A stretch of DNA of 64,000 bases, taken from Atlantibacter hermannii (GTDB taxonomy: Bacteria > Pseudomonadota > Gammaproteobacteria > Enterobacterales > Enterobacteriaceae). The stretch is taken from the NCBI GenBank assembly GCA_900635495.1, contig LR134136.1, positions 310,001-374,000 of the forward strand, written 5' to 3'. Shown here piece by piece: positions 35,886 through 46,807 of this stretch; within the stretch, counting starts at the first letter, position 1; each line of letters begins with the position of its first letter. The position numbers were made by a program, and so were the translations under genes. Under the pieces are notes generated by a model. The model saw only the letters and a program-made list of their open reading frames with translations, searched no databases and was not told where the DNA came from.

Positions 35886-36378
35886 AGATTGTCACTTCAC
35901 TGTGTGGGATCCAGGCCGAATGATTTATTTTGCGCCTCGTAATTAATAATCGCAGATAGGGTCGGACACCCTAAGAAGTATTGCAAGTTATGTCGATTTT
36001 AGAAGTGGGTAAAGTTGCACTAAGTCACATTTCGATAACTATTATGAATACCCGTTACGACTTTCGGGTGAGACGAGGCGCGGGTTGCAGCGGATTTCGC
36101 GATCACCATCCCGTTTTTTGGGACTTATCGCTAATGTAAATATTCATTTGATGGATTAAGAGACGGAAAACACGAACGTTTTGTCGATTTTACTGAACAT
36201 AAGCGTAACAGAAAGGGGCAGCAAAATAATTTGAGATTGTGTTGAGTGTACAGGATCACATTTTTGCCTACTCCCCGCTACTCCTCCCTGTCTAATCCCC
36301 GCCAGGATGAGGAATTCGTGATGGCTGCCAGGCACACTATTGCTAATGCCAATACTTTTCTACAGGACCCTTTTTGCT
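35886..36378. promoter_or_regulatory. malT–malP divergent control region
   Basis: 493 bases with no gene. Near malP, 36269–36313 holds MalT-box-like words: GGATGAGG on the plus strand at 36305–36312, and GGGAGGAG, GGGGAG and GGGGAT on the minus strand at 36281–36288, 36271–36276 and 36295–36300. E. coli malP has comparable MalT boxes. A half-conserved CRP-like word (TGTGACTTAGTGCAA on the minus strand, about 36020–36034) is on the malT side. The rest is AT-rich and unassigned. Confidence 0.6.
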
Positions 36379-38783
36379 ATGTCGCAGACGACGTTTGACA
36401 ACATCCAGTTTGAGGCTGCCCTGACGCGTCAGTGGCAACGTTTTGGTTTATCTGCCGCCAGCGAAATGACTTCGCACCAGTGGTGGCACGCGGTGAGCGC
36501 CGCGCTGGCGGAAATGCTGCGCGCCCAGCCGCGGGTTGAGCCTGAAACGGCCCAGCGTCATGTTAACTACATCTCCATGGAATTTTTGATTGGCCGTCTT
36601 ACCGGCAACAACCTGCTGAACCTGGGCTGGTATCAGGCGGTCAGCGACGTGCTGGCAAAACACGATGTCAATCTAACCGACTTACTGGAAGCGGAAACCG
36701 ATCCGGCGTTGGGCAACGGTGGCCTTGGCCGTCTGGCAGCGTGTTTCCTCGATTCCATGGCAACGGGTCGGCCAGGCGGCCACCGGCTATGGTCTGAACT
36801 ATCAGTATGGTCTGTTCCGCCAGTCTTTTGACGATGGCCGGCAGATGGAAGCGCCGGATAACTGGCATCGCGAAAGCTACCCGTGGTTCAGCCATAACGA
36901 GGCGCTGGATGTGCAGGTGGGCATTGGCGGTAAAATGGTGAAACACGGCAATCGCCAGGTTTGGGAACCGGGCTTTATCATTACCGGCCAGGCATGGGAT
37001 TTGCCGGTGCTCGGTTACCAGAACGGCGTAGCGCAACCGCTGCGTTTATGGCAGGCCACTCACGCCCATCCGTTTAATCTCACCAAATTCAATGATGGCG
37101 ACTTTCTGCGTGCCGAACAGCAGGGCATTGATGCGGAAAAACTCACCAAAGTTCTCTATCCGAACGACAACCATCAGGCGGGTAAGAAGCTGCGTCTGAT
37201 GCAGCAGTATTTCCAGTGCGCATGTTCTGTCGCTGATATTCTGCGCCGCCATCACTACCTGGGCCGTGATATTGCCCGCCTGGCTGATTACGAAGTCATT
37301 CAGCTTAACGACACCCATCCGACCATCGCTATCCCGGAGCTGCTGCGCGTATTGATTGACGAGCACCAGATGAGCTGGGATGACGCCTGGGCTATCACCA
37401 GTAAAACTTTCGCTTACACTAACCATACGCTGATGCCTGAAGCGCTGGAGTGCTGGGACGAGCGACTGATCCGCACTCTGCTGCCGCGCCACATGCAAAT
37501 CATCAAAGAGATTAACGCGCGCTTTAAAGTGTTGGTGGACAAAACCTGGCCGGGTGATGATGCGGTTTGGGCCAAACTGGCCGTGGTTTACGACAAACAC
37601 GTACGCATGGCGAACCTGTGCGTAGTGAGCGGCTTTGCCGTTAACGGCGTGGCGGCGCTGCACTCCGATTTGGGTGGTGAAAGACCTGTTCCCGGAATAT
37701 CACCAGCTGTGGCCGAATAAATTCCACAATGTGACCAACGGCATTACGCCGCGTCGCTGGATCAAACAGTGCAACCCGGAACTGGCGGCGCTTATCGATA
37801 AAACGCTGAACAAAGAGTGGGTTAACGATTTAGACGCGCTGGCGGATCTGGAAAAATATGCCGACGACGCCGAATTCCGTAAGGAATACCGCGCCATCAA
37901 ACAGCGCAACAAGGTAAAACTGGCCGCGTTCGTCAAAGCGCGCACCGGCATTGAAATCAACCCGAACGCGCTGTTCGATATCCAGATTAAACGCCTGCAT
38001 GAATACAAACGCCAACACCTGAATCTGTTGCAGATTCTGGCGATGTACAAAGACATTCGTGAAAACCCGAAAGCCGACCGCGTGCCGCGTGTCTTCCTGT
38101 TCGGTGCCAAAGCCGCGCCGGGGTATTACCTGGCGAAGAACATCATTTACGCGATCAACAAAGTGGCTGACGCGATCAATAACGATCCGCTGGTGGGCGA
38201 CAAACTGAAAGTGGTATTCCTGCCGGACTACTGCGTCTCTGCGGCAGAGAAAATGATCCCGGCGGCGGACATCTCCGAGCAGATCTCGACCGCCGGTAAA
38301 GAAGCTTCCGGCACCGGTAATATGAAGCTGGCGCTGAATGGCGCACTGACCGTCGGTACGCTGGACGGCGCGAACGTCGAGATTGCCGAAAAAGTGGGCG
38401 AAGAGAATATTTTCATCTTTGGCCTGACGGTGGATGAAGTCAAAACACTGAAAGCGAAAGGCTACGATCCGGTTAAATGGCGTAAGAAAGACAAGCTGCT
38501 GGATGCAGTGTTAAAAGAGCTGGAATCAGGCATTTACGCCGGTGGGGATAAGCATGCGTTCGATCCGATGCTGCAAAGTATTGGCAAAGCGGGCCGCGAT
38601 CCTTACCTGCTGATGGCGGACTTCGCCTCCTACGTGGCGGCGCAAAAACAGGCGGATTTATTGTACCGCGACCAGGAAGCCTGGACGCGAGCTGCTATCC
38701 TGAATACCGCGCGTTGCGGCATGTTTAGCTCTGACCGCTCGATTCGCGACTATCAGACTCGTATTTGGCAGGCCAAACGTTAA
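36379..38783 (+). CDS. malP: MalP, maltodextrin phosphorylase (two frameshifts)
   Basis: Phosphorolyses maltodextrins to glucose-1-phosphate. ATG 36379 reads MSQTTFDNIQFEAALTRQW as in E. coli. An extra G in GGG at about 36765–36767 and another in GGG at about 37672–37674 split the gene into three open segments. Corrected, it is about 800 residues (E. coli 797). The PLP-lysine motif EASGTGNMKLALNG and DGANVEI are intact in the last segment. Phosphorylases tolerate no such breaks, and both lie in G runs, so error is likely. It overlaps function with GlgP but has lower affinity for glycogen in E. coli. Confidence 0.94.
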
Positions 38784-38792
38784 GGATATGCC

Positions 38793-40900
38793 ATGGATAA
38801 ACGCCTGAACACTGCCGCCCTTGAGGCGGGTATTAGCGCTAACTATATTAATGCTCACGGCAAAGCTCAGGCGATTGGCGCTGAAACCAAGCGCCGTTTG
38901 CTGGATGCGATGAACCGCGTTCAACCGGCTAAAAAATCTGCCGCCGCGCCGATCCCGGGTGTGAAAGTCCTGCGTGCCAGCACACGTATGACGCTGACGC
39001 TGGATGGCAAAGGGGAATATGACTGGTTGCTGATAACAGAAGCGGGCAAGCAGCATACGGGAAGCGCCACCGGCGGCGAGAGTCTGCGGCTTCCCGCCAG
39101 GCTGCCGCACGGTTATCACTCCCTGATCCTGAAGCAAAAATCGCAGCAGTGGGAGTGCCGCTTAATTGTCGCGCCGAAACGCTGCTTTGAACCGGAAACC
39201 ATCGTTAACGGCGAGAAAATCTGGGGCGCCTGCGTGCAGTTGTATACCCTGCGCTCCCGGACTAACTGGGGGATCGGCGACTTCGGCGATTTAAAACGGA
39301 TGCTGGTGTCGGTGGCGCAGCGGGGCGGCAGTTTTATCGGCCTGAACCCTATTCATGCGCTGTATCCTGCCAACCCGGAAAGCGCCAGTCCTTACAGCCC
39401 CTCTTCGCGTCGCTGGATGAATGTCATCTATATCGACGTGAATGCGGTTGAAGATTTCCAGCAAAGCGAAGCAGCGCGTGCCTGGTGGGAAATGCCCAGT
39501 ACGCAGCAGTCCCTTAACGTGGCACGCGATGCGGACTGGGTGGATTATTCCACGGTCACGGCGCTCAAAATGGCTGGTCTCCAGTTAGCCTGGCAGCAGT
39601 TCTCTCTGCGCGATAACGATGACGAGCAGGTGCGTGCGTTTCGTGATTTTGTCGACAGCGAGGGCGAGAGCCTCTACTGGCAGGCGGCATTCGATGCGTT
39701 GCATGCCCGGCAGGTAAAAGAAGATGAGCAGCGTTGGGGCTGGCCTGCATGGCCTGAAGAGTACCAGTCTACCGACAGCCCGCAGGTCAAAGCCTTCTGT
39801 GAAGAAAACGCTGACGACATCAATTTTTACCTCTGGCTGCAATGGCTGGCCTGGAAACAGTTCGCCGAATGTTGGCAAACCTGCCAGCAGCACGGAATGC
39901 CTGTCGGCCTGTACCGCGATCTGGCGGTGGGCGTGGCGGAAGGCGGGGCGGAAACCTGGTGCGACCGCGAACTCTATTGCCTGAAAGCGTCAGTTGGCGC
40001 GCCGCCGGATATTCTGGGGCCGCTCGGTCAAAACTGGGGTTTACCGCCAATGGACCCGCATGTGATGACGGCTCGCGGTTATGAGCCGTTTATCCAGTTG
40101 CTGCGCGCCAATATGAAAAATTGCGGCGCATTGCGCATCGATCACGTGATGTCGCTGCTGCGCCTGTGGTGGATTCCGTACGGCGAAACCGCGGATCAAG
40201 GCGCATATGTGCAGTATCCGGTGGATGACTTGTTGGCGATCCTCGCACTGGAAAGCGAACGTCACCAGTGCATGGTGATTGGCGAAGACCTGGGTACCGT
40301 GCCGGTAGAGATTGTTGGGAAGCTGCGCCAGAACGGCGTCTATTCCTACAAAGTGCTCTATTTCGAGAACGACTCCCGTAAGCACTATCGTGCGCCTCAG
40401 GCATGGCCTGAGCAGGCGATGGCCGTGGCGACAACGCACGATTTGCCGACGTTGCGCGGTTACTGGGAAAGCGGCGATCTGACGCTGGGTAAAACCCTTG
40501 GCCTTTACCCGGATGAAATTGTCCTGCGCGGATTGTATGAAGATCGTGAACGGGCAAAGCAGGGGCTGCTGGATGCGCTGCATCAGTACAACTGCCTGCC
40601 GAAACGCGTGGGGCGTAAAGCCGGGGAATGAAAATGACCCCGTTGCTCAACCGGGGAATGCAGCGTTATATCGCCGATACGCATTGCGCCTTGCTGGGCT
40701 TACAGCCGGAAGACTGGCTGGATATGGCGGACCCGGTCAACATTCCCGGCACCAGCTATCAGTACAAAAACTGGCGGCGTAAGTTATCCGCACCGCTGGA
40801 AAAAATGTTTGCTGATGAAGGCGTTAACAAGTTGATTAAAGACCTGGATAAGCGACGCCGCGCCGCATCCCGCAAGCACGTAAAAGCGAACGCTCGCTAA
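38793..40900 (+). CDS. malQ: MalQ, 4-alpha-glucanotransferase (frameshift near 3' end)
   Basis: Amylomaltase that disproportionates maltodextrins, lengthening short ones so MalP can use them. ATG 38793 is nine bases after the malP stop. The first frame ends at 40631 after KRVGRKAGE. The family C-terminus (NRGMQRYIADTHCALLGL...) continues in another frame to 40900, so one base appears missing at about 40619–40627 in a G run. Corrected length is about 702 residues (E. coli 694). GH77 motifs GLYRDLAVGVAEGG, LRIDHVMSLLRLWWIP (nucleophile Asp) and VIGEDLGTVP (acid/base Glu) are present. Confidence 0.94.
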
Positions 40901-40912
40901 CGGTTCGCACAG

Positions 40913-40942
40913 AAAAAGGCGCTGAATTATCAGCGCCTTTTT
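40913..40942. terminator. Bidirectional terminator between malQ and nfuA
   Basis: AAAAAGGCGCTGA (40913–40925) pairs with TCAGCGCCTTTTT (40930–40942) around ATTA. Suited to both convergent genes. Confidence 0.92.
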
Positions 40943-40957
40943 ATTGCGGTCGGCAAA

Positions 40958-41533
40958 TTAATAGTACGAGTGCTCACCGCGCTGGTGTTCCGTCAGGTCG
41001 CGAACGCCTTTCAGTTCCGGGAACTCGTTAAGCAACTGCTTCTCGATCCCTTCTTTCAGCGTCACATCCACCATGGAACAACCGTTACAGCCGCCGCCAA
41101 ACTGCAGGATGGCGAAGCCTTCGTCGGTGATTTCCATCAGCGATACACGGCCGCCGTGACCAGCCAGTTGCGGGTTGATCTGCGATTGCAGCAGATATTC
41201 CACGCGTTCCATTAACGGGGCATCGTCGGAGACTTTGCGCATTTTGGCGTTTGGCGCTTTCAGCGTCAGCTGGGAGCCTAACTGATCGGTGACGAAGTCG
41301 ATTTCCGCGTCTTCCAGATACGGAGCGCTCAGCTCATCCACATAGGCGGTGAGATGTTCAAACGTCAGCGCCGTGTCGCTCGCTTCAACCGCGTCAGGCG
41401 GGCAGTAGGACACGCCGCATTCTGCGTTAGGCGTACCGGGATTAATCACAAACACGCGGATTTGGGTGCCTTCTTCCTGATTAGCCAGAAGTTTGACAAA
41501 GTGTGCCTGGGCAGCATCGGAAATACGAATCAT
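40958..41533 (-). CDS. nfuA: NfuA, Fe-S cluster carrier protein
   Basis: Carries and delivers 4Fe-4S clusters, important under iron limitation and oxidative stress. 191 residues as in E. coli. An N-terminal degenerate A-type domain (to about 95) lacks the cluster cysteines. The C-terminal Nfu domain holds the CxxC ligand pair in GGGCNGCSMVDVTLK (Cys149 and Cys152). Lies between the malQ terminator and gntX. Confidence 0.97.
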   Translation of the reverse strand: MIRISDAAQAHFVKLLANQEEGTQIRVFVINPGTPNAECGVSYCPPDAVEASDTALTFEHLTAYVDELSAPYLEDAEIDFVTDQLGSQLTLKAPNAKMRKVSDDAPLMERVEYLLQSQINPQLAGHGGRVSLMEITDEGFAILQFGGGCNGCSMVDVTLKEGIEKQLLNEFPELKGVRDLTEHQRGEHSYY

Positions 41534-41591
41534 AGCAATGGCCTAATAGTTGACTATTTTACCTGGTTATAATACGCCCATCATCGAGGGT

Positions 41592-42278
41592 CTACAAGGT
41601 TCGACACAGGCACCATACCTGGACAGTCGCCGCGCCATGGCGATGCAAGAGTTTGGCCATTTCGCCAACCGTACTGCCCGTTGTGACGACGTCATCCACA
41701 ATAACGATATGGAGATCCCTCACCGGTAATTCAAGGCGAAAAGCGGCGCGCAGATTCTTTTTGCGCAAACGGGCGCTGAGATGATGCTGGACTGGCGTAC
41801 TTCTGATGCGCCGCAGCACCCGATCGTCGTAGCGGCAGCCCAGCCAGCGGGCCAGAGGTTTCGCGAGTAAGGCGCTCTGATTAAAGCCGCGATGCCAGGC
41901 GCGTCGTCGGTGCAGCGGCACGCCGATAACCAAATCCGGCCGGGGAAAGGCTTGTTCCCGCAGCGCCTCCCGCGCCCGTAACAGCATCAGCCGCGCCAGA
42001 GGTTTCGCGAGGGCGGTCTGGCGGTGAAATTTCAATGCCTGTACCAGCGCGCTCAATGGCTGACAATAATCCGTCACATACAGCAGACGCTCCCACGCTG
42101 GCGGCTTGTGTAAACACCGGCCACAGGGCATCGTCGTGACCACCGCAGGCAAACCGCAAACGGGGCAAGCGGGCGGTGGGGCGGGGAGAGCCGCCACGCA
42201 ACGGGAGCAGAGTCCCCAATGGGAGAGCGCGAGCGGCATCCCGCATAGCCAACACAAGGCGGGTACTGTTAGCATCAT
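41592..42278 (-). CDS. gntX: GntX, ComF-family DNA-uptake/utilisation protein
   Basis: 228 residues (E. coli 227), named for a gluconate phenotype but homologous to ComF. Needed in E. coli for use of DNA as nutrient. The N-terminus has zinc-ribbon cysteine pairs (CWLCGMP, CSRC, CPVCG, CGRC within the first 55 residues). The C-terminus has a phosphoribosyltransferase loop, IVIVDDVVTTGSTVGEMA (about 188–205). Start at 42278 or the next codon (MM). Divergent from bioH by 31 bases. Confidence 0.92.
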   Translation of the reverse strand: MMLTVPALCWLCGMPLALSHWGLCSRCVAALPAPPPACPVCGLPAVVTTMPCGRCLHKPPAWERLLYVTDYCQPLSALVQALKFHRQTALAKPLARLMLLRAREALREQAFPRPDLVIGVPLHRRRAWHRGFNQSALLAKPLARWLGCRYDDRVLRRIRSTPVQHHLSARLRKKNLRAAFRLELPVRDLHIVIVDDVVTTGSTVGEMAKLLHRHGAATVQVWCLCRTL

Positions 42279-42309
42279 GGTCTTCCTGACAAAAAAGAGA
42301 CTTTAACCA

Positions 42310-43114
42310 ATGAATGACATCTGGTGGCAGACCCGGGGAGAGGGAAATGTTCATCTTGTGCTGTTGCACGGATGGGGCCTGAACGCCGGGGGTGTGGGAT
42401 TGCATTACCCAACAACTTGCTTCGCAATTTACGCTGCATCTCGTGGACCTGCCGGGGTATGGCCGCAGCGGCGGTTTTGGCGCGATGGACCTCGACGCCA
42501 TGGCGCAATGTGTTTTGCGTCAGGCGCCTGATCGCGCGATATGGCTCGGCTGGAGCCTGGGCGGGCTGGTTGCGAGCCAAATCGCGTTAACGCATCCGGA
42601 GCGGGTCGAGGCGCTGGTGACCGTGGCATCCTCCCCCTGTTTCAGTGCGCACGAAGAAGAGCAATGGCCGGGGATTAAACCCGCCGTGCTGGCGGGTTTT
42701 CAGCGGCAATTAAGTGAAGACTTTCAGCGTACCGTCGAGCGCTTTCTGGCGCTGCAAACCCTGGGCACGGAAAGCGCCCGCCAGGATGCGCGCCGACTCA
42801 AAGCGATTGTTCTGGATGCCCCAGTGCCCTCTGTTGACGTGTTAAATGGTGGGCTGGAGATCCTCCGGACGGCGGATTTACGCGCCGGGCTGGACGGTCT
42901 GCGCCTGCCATTCTGGCGGCTGTACGGGCGGCTGGACGGGCTGGTGCCGCGTCGCGTCGCCGGTTTACTGGATACGCGTTATCCGCAAAGTCCGTCTCTG
43001 ATGTTTGATAAAGCGGCCCATGCGCCGTTTATCTCGCATCCTGATGAATTTTGTGAAAGTTTACTGCGGATCCGTCATTGCCTGGAAAATAACCGGAACC
43101 CAAGCGATACTTAG
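42310..43114 (+). CDS. bioH: BioH, pimeloyl-ACP methyl ester carboxylesterase (frameshifted)
   Basis: Removes the methyl ester from pimeloyl-ACP to end the BioC/BioH branch of biotin precursor synthesis. ATG 42310 reads MNDIWWQTRGEGNVHLVLLHGWGLNAG. One extra G in a run of five at 42388–42392 breaks the frame; without it the sequence continues VWDCITQQLASQFTLHLVDLPGYGRS. The nucleophile elbow GWSLGG and the late His (KAAHAPFISHP) are present. Corrected length is 267 residues against 256 in E. coli; the extra residues are at the C-terminus. Confidence 0.92.
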
Positions 43115-43120
43115 AATGTG

Positions 43121-43148
43121 ATTGCCCTCACGGGCGATTTTATTCTTT
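43121..43148 (+). terminator. Terminator after bioH
   Basis: ATTGCCC (43121–43127) pairs with GGGCGAT (43132–43138), one G·T pair, loop TCAC, then TTTATTCTTT. Confidence 0.7.
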
Positions 43149-43207
43149 GACGCCGGCTGTCTGCCGCCTGGCATCAAAATTAAAACCTTTCTAAGGAGTG
43201 TAACGCT

Positions 43208-43477
43208 ATGAAACTTGTCACTGGCATGGTTACTTCTTTGATTATTGGTTCAATTTCCTTTGGTGTTTTCGCTGCTAAAGAACTTGAAAAAGATAAAGTT
43301 GCCGGCATGAATTTGACAAAAATTGGTACGATTTCATCAAGTGATGGAACTTCGCCAATGGATGCCAAACACGAATTGTCGAAAAAAGCGGATGAAATGG
43401 GCGGGACTTATTACGTCATTACCAGCGATGAAAAGAAAAGTGAGGATGTCCAGGCAACGGCGGACGTGTATAAATAA
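43208..43477 (+). CDS. DUF1471 (YdgH/BhsA/McbA-type) small exported protein
   Basis: 89-residue protein with a signal peptide of about 22 residues (MKLVTGMVTSLIIGSISFGVFA). The mature domain has the family pattern: AGMNLTKIGTISSS near the start, then DAKHELSKKADEMGGTYYVITS and a final VQATADVYK strand. Members of the family are periplasmic proteins linked to stress, biofilm or envelope permeability; the exact role here is unknown. AAGGAG ends ten bases before the ATG. By hand count the first 110 bases are only about one-third G+C, far below neighbours. E. coli K-12 has a different gene between bioH and feoC. Confidence 0.82.
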   Translation: MKLVTGMVTSLIIGSISFGVFAAKELEKDKVAGMNLTKIGTISSSDGTSPMDAKHELSKKADEMGGTYYVITSDEKKSEDVQATADVYK

Positions 43478-43479
43478 TG

Positions 43480-43505
43480 AAAAAGGCGGGGGAACCCGCC
43501 TTTTT
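43480..43505. terminator. Terminator between the DUF1471 gene and feoC
   Basis: AAAAAGGCGGG then GGAA then CCCGCCTTTTT (43480–43505). Usable from both sides, matching convergent genes. Confidence 0.92.
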
Positions 43506-43530
43506 AAGTGCCACTGCTTTTCTTTTTTTG

Positions 43531-43767
43531 CTATTGAAGCGTCCAGAACGTTTTTTGGCAAGCATTTCCTTCAGGGCAGCGTTTACAACTGCCTGATAAA
43601 CACCCACTCAAATCTTCCGTTACGCGTTTAATACGGCCCATTGCTTCCAGGCGCGCCAGCATCGCGTTAATCAACGGAAGCGGGGTGGCGAGCCGTTCGC
43701 TCATCCGGCTGGCTTCCATACGTCCTTGCAGCGCCAGCAAATCACGCACTTCAATTAACGTCGCCAT
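43531..43767 (-). CDS. feoC: FeoC, ferrous iron transport accessory protein
   Basis: 78-residue winged-helix protein, same length as E. coli FeoC. The helix-turn-helix core is VRDLLALQGRMEASRMSERLATPLPLINAMLARLEAMG. It is followed by four cysteines (CLSGSCKRCPEGNAC, about residues 56–70) that can bind an Fe-S cluster in homologues. It is thought to protect FeoB from FtsH proteolysis in Salmonella. Last gene of feoABC, eight bases after feoB. Confidence 0.95.
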   Translation of the reverse strand: MATLIEVRDLLALQGRMEASRMSERLATPLPLINAMLARLEAMGRIKRVTEDLSGCLSGSCKRCPEGNACQKTFWTLQ

Positions 43768-43775
43768 ATTTTACC

Positions 43776-46095
43776 TCAATGACAGGAACCGGAGGTGGCT
43801 TCACAACAGACTTCGCCAGCCTGGCGACGGCCTAACACGCCGGGATCGATGCGGCTACGGGCACGACGCAGCAGGCTCAGCACCAGTATGTTGAACAGCA
43901 CCACAGCAAGGATGCAGATCAGACTGTATTGCGGATGCTGGTGGAACGTAACGGCCTGGTAGTACAGCGTCGCCAGTGAATAGGCAATGTTAAGGCCCCA
44001 CAAAATGGAGAAGCCCATCCAGCTGCGGCTGGTTTCACGGGCGATAGCGCCCATCACGGAGATGCACGGGATATACAGCAACACGAAGATAAGATAGCTG
44101 TACGCTGACTCGCTGCTGCCGAATTTTGCGCTCATCACACCCATGGTGCCGCTTTCCATCTCACCGTCCCCTTTGCTGGCTTCAATGGGGTTCATTAACA
44201 CGCTAAGGCTGAAAGTGTCTTTCAGGCTCTGCCAGGTTTCTTCTACCGCGCCGCCCAGCTCATCAATCAGGCTAAAACTGGCCGCATCGAAGGCTTCCTG
44301 ATGAATATTTTCTGCGGTGTACAGGGTGTTGAGTGTACCGACGACCACCTCTTTGGCCATCGCGCCAGTGAACAGGCCCACCGTGGCCTGCCAGTTATCT
44401 TCCTGTACGCCGATGGGTTTCAGAAGCGGAGTTAACATCTGGCTCACGGTTGCGAGTGCGGAGTCGTTGATGCTATCGACGGGTTTACCGCTGAAAGAGA
44501 AGCTGTTCAACGCGCCGACAAAAATACTCACGACCACGATGACTTTACCCGCACGCATCACAAAAGATTTCAGTCGCTGCCAAGTTTGCAGTGCCAGGCT
44601 TTTTAAATGCGGAACATGGTAAACCGGCAGTTCCATCACGAACGGCGTGGCTTCGCCGCGCATAATGGTGTGTTTCAGCATCAAACCGGTAAGGATCGCC
44701 ATGACGATGCCCAGCAAATAGAGCGAAAACACCACCAGCGCGCCCTGTTGACCAAAGAACGCCGCGGCGAATACAGCGAAAATCGCCAGACGTGCGCCGC
44801 AGGACATAAACGGCGCCATCATCACGGTCATTAAGCGCTCGCGAGGCGCATCCAGGGTACGCGCGCCCATGACGGCAGGCACATTACAGCCAAAGCCGAC
44901 GATTAACGGCACGAAAGACTTGCCCGGCAACCCCAGAGACTGCATCAGGCGGTCCATTACAAACGCCGCCCGCGCCATATAACCAGAATCTTCAAGGAAA
45001 GAGAGGAACAGATACATCATGCCGATTTGCGGCACCAGCGGCAAAACGGTATTGATGCCGCCGCCGATCCCCTGCGCGAGGAAAATCGTCAGCCATTGTG
45101 GGAAATGCAGCGTGGCGCCGACCCATTGCAAGCCGTGGATAAAGATGGCTGCGGAGCCCACATCGAACAGCGGCTGCAATGCGCCGCCAATGTTAATCGC
45201 CAACAGGAACATCACATACATCACCAGTAAAAACACCGGGATGCCGAGAAAACGGTTGATAACGATTTTATCCAGGGCCGTGGTGAGATGATGCGGTTCC
45301 GCCGTTAAGCTGTTGCTGACGCTGTCGCAAATGGCCGGCGATGCTTTGATAGCGTGCATCGGCGATGTGCAGCGCCGGATCGTCCATCTCTTCATTGAGT
45401 CGCGCCAGGGATACGCCCAGCTTTTGCGCGGCCTCACCGGCAAAAGCGCGGCTGTAGATATCGCCTTCGAGCATTTGCAGGCCCAGCCAGCGGCGCTGGG
45501 TAAACGGCATCTCGCCAGGCATCCACTCTGCCAGCATGTTCGCTTCGCGGTTCAGCGGTTCAGCGTAAAACACTTCAACCGGAGCCTGTTGCTTCGCGCC
45601 ATGATCGATTTCCCGCTTCAGGGTGTCGATACCGCGCCCGCGTGTGGACACCAACGGTACCACCGGGCAGCCGAGACGTTTCGCCAGCGCATCAATATCA
45701 ATACGGATTTGCTGCTTCTCGGCAATATCCAACATATTCAGCGCGACGATGCAGGGAATGCCCAGTTCACGGAGTTGCAACGTCAGATAAAGGTTACGCT
45801 CCAGATTTGAAGCATCCACCACGTTAATCAACAAATCGGCGTCGCCGCTCAGAATGTAGTGGCAGGCGATTTGTTCATCAAGCGACGTCTGGGAGGAGAT
45901 GGTCGTGAGTGAATAAGTGCCGGGTAAATCCACCAGGGTGACCTGATGCGCGGGGGTGACGAAGAATCCTTCTTTACGTTCGACCGTGACGCCAGCCCAG
46001 TTGCCGACACGCTGCCGGGCTCCGGTTAATTGATTGAATAAGGTGGTTTTCCCTGAGTTAGGGTTACCAATTAATCCGATGGTTAGCTTTTTCAT
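43776..46095 (-). CDS. feoB: FeoB, ferrous iron transporter (frameshifted)
   Basis: Inner-membrane Fe2+ transporter with an N-terminal G domain. The start at 46095 reads MKKLTIGLIGNPNSGKTTLFNQLTG, with G1 at 10–17, G3 LVDLPGTYSL, G4 ALNMLDIA and G5 LVSTRG. One extra base in the GGCC context at about 45334–45337 shifts the frame after ADARYQSIA. The next segment resumes with AICDSVSNSLTAEP and carries the Gate motifs and many membrane spans, with C-terminal cysteines and DUF-like tail to 43776. Corrected length is 772 (E. coli 773). Likely a sequence error. Confidence 0.94.
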
Positions 46096-46132
46096 ATTTC
46101 AGTCTGAACTCAAAAAAATGGACCACGGCGCG

Positions 46133-46357
46133 TCAGGAAGCGGCTTCAACCTGTACCAACGCTAAATCTTTTTTACGCAACACAAGGTTCACCCGGCGAG
46201 TGGAAATATGAATGGGATCGCCCAGCGGAGCGACGCGCACCACGTTGAATGAAGAGCCGGGAAGTAAACCTAACGAAAGTAATTTTTGGCGGTAAGCCGG
46301 GCTAATTTCCCGGGCAAAACCGGTAATTTTCCAGGTACTGTTAGCGCAAAATTGCAT
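46133..46357 (-). CDS. feoA: FeoA, ferrous iron transport protein A
   Basis: Small SH3-like cytosolic protein needed for FeoB function. I chose the ATG at 46357 (MQFCANSTWKITGFAREISPAYRQKL), preceded on its strand by AGAAGG, giving 74 residues (E. coli 75). The open frame upstream to 46516 crosses the Fur box and has no homology. First gene of feoABC, 37 bases before feoB. Confidence 0.95.
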   Translation of the reverse strand: MQFCANSTWKITGFAREISPAYRQKLLSLGLLPGSSFNVVRVAPLGDPIHISTRRVNLVLRKKDLALVQVEAAS

Positions 46358-46465
46358 AGAGCCTTCTTGTCTTTCGTAATCAGAAACACGATCCCCGTGA
46401 CTGGAGGGCAGACACGGGAAACCAGATTCATTTGCAGAAAAGGAATCCTCTTGATGGAGAGGTAT

Positions 46466-46484
46466 GATAATGAGAATGGTTTTT
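46466..46484 (-). promoter_or_regulatory. Fur box upstream of feoABC
   Basis: GATAATGAGAATGG at 46466–46479 continues into TTTTT and matches much of the Fur consensus GATAATGATAATCATTATC. It lies about 110 bases upstream of feoA, where Fur repression of feo is known in E. coli. No confident FNR site was found. Confidence 0.6.
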
Positions 46485-46780
46485 ATCTTCAATGCAGAAA
46501 GTGTTGCTAAATACAATATTTAACCATTCGTTGTTTTGGCGCAAAAAACGAAAAATAAAAGCTTGAAAAGGATTTTCTTTAACAATGTTCTTTTTTAATA
46601 ACAGGTTAAATTAATTTTTCTTAATAATATGAATGGGGCGAGGTAAATGAACGGGGCTTTTCGTGTTATTAAAAAGATAATTTTGAGTGTTTATTTTGAT
46701 AATACGGCAAGCGAAACCCTGAAAAATCAAGACTAAATAAAAATACCTGTTCTCATAATACGATTTTTTACCCGGAAAAT
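46485..46780. other. AT-rich gap between feoABC and yhgF
   Basis: About 300 bases with no gene and very low G+C; 46561–46620 contains 13 G or C in 60. It probably includes distal feo promoter elements. I see no ORF with homology, repeat or RNA structure in it. Confidence 0.6.
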
Positions 46781-46801
46781 AATAAGGCCGGTTTCCCGGC
46801 C
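46775..46801 (-). terminator. Terminator of yhgF
   Basis: On the minus strand GGCCGG, loop GAAA, CCGGCC (plus-strand 46786–46801), followed by TTATTATTTT. It starts within 22 bases of the yhgF stop. Confidence 0.85.
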
Positions 46802-46807
46802 CTGTTA

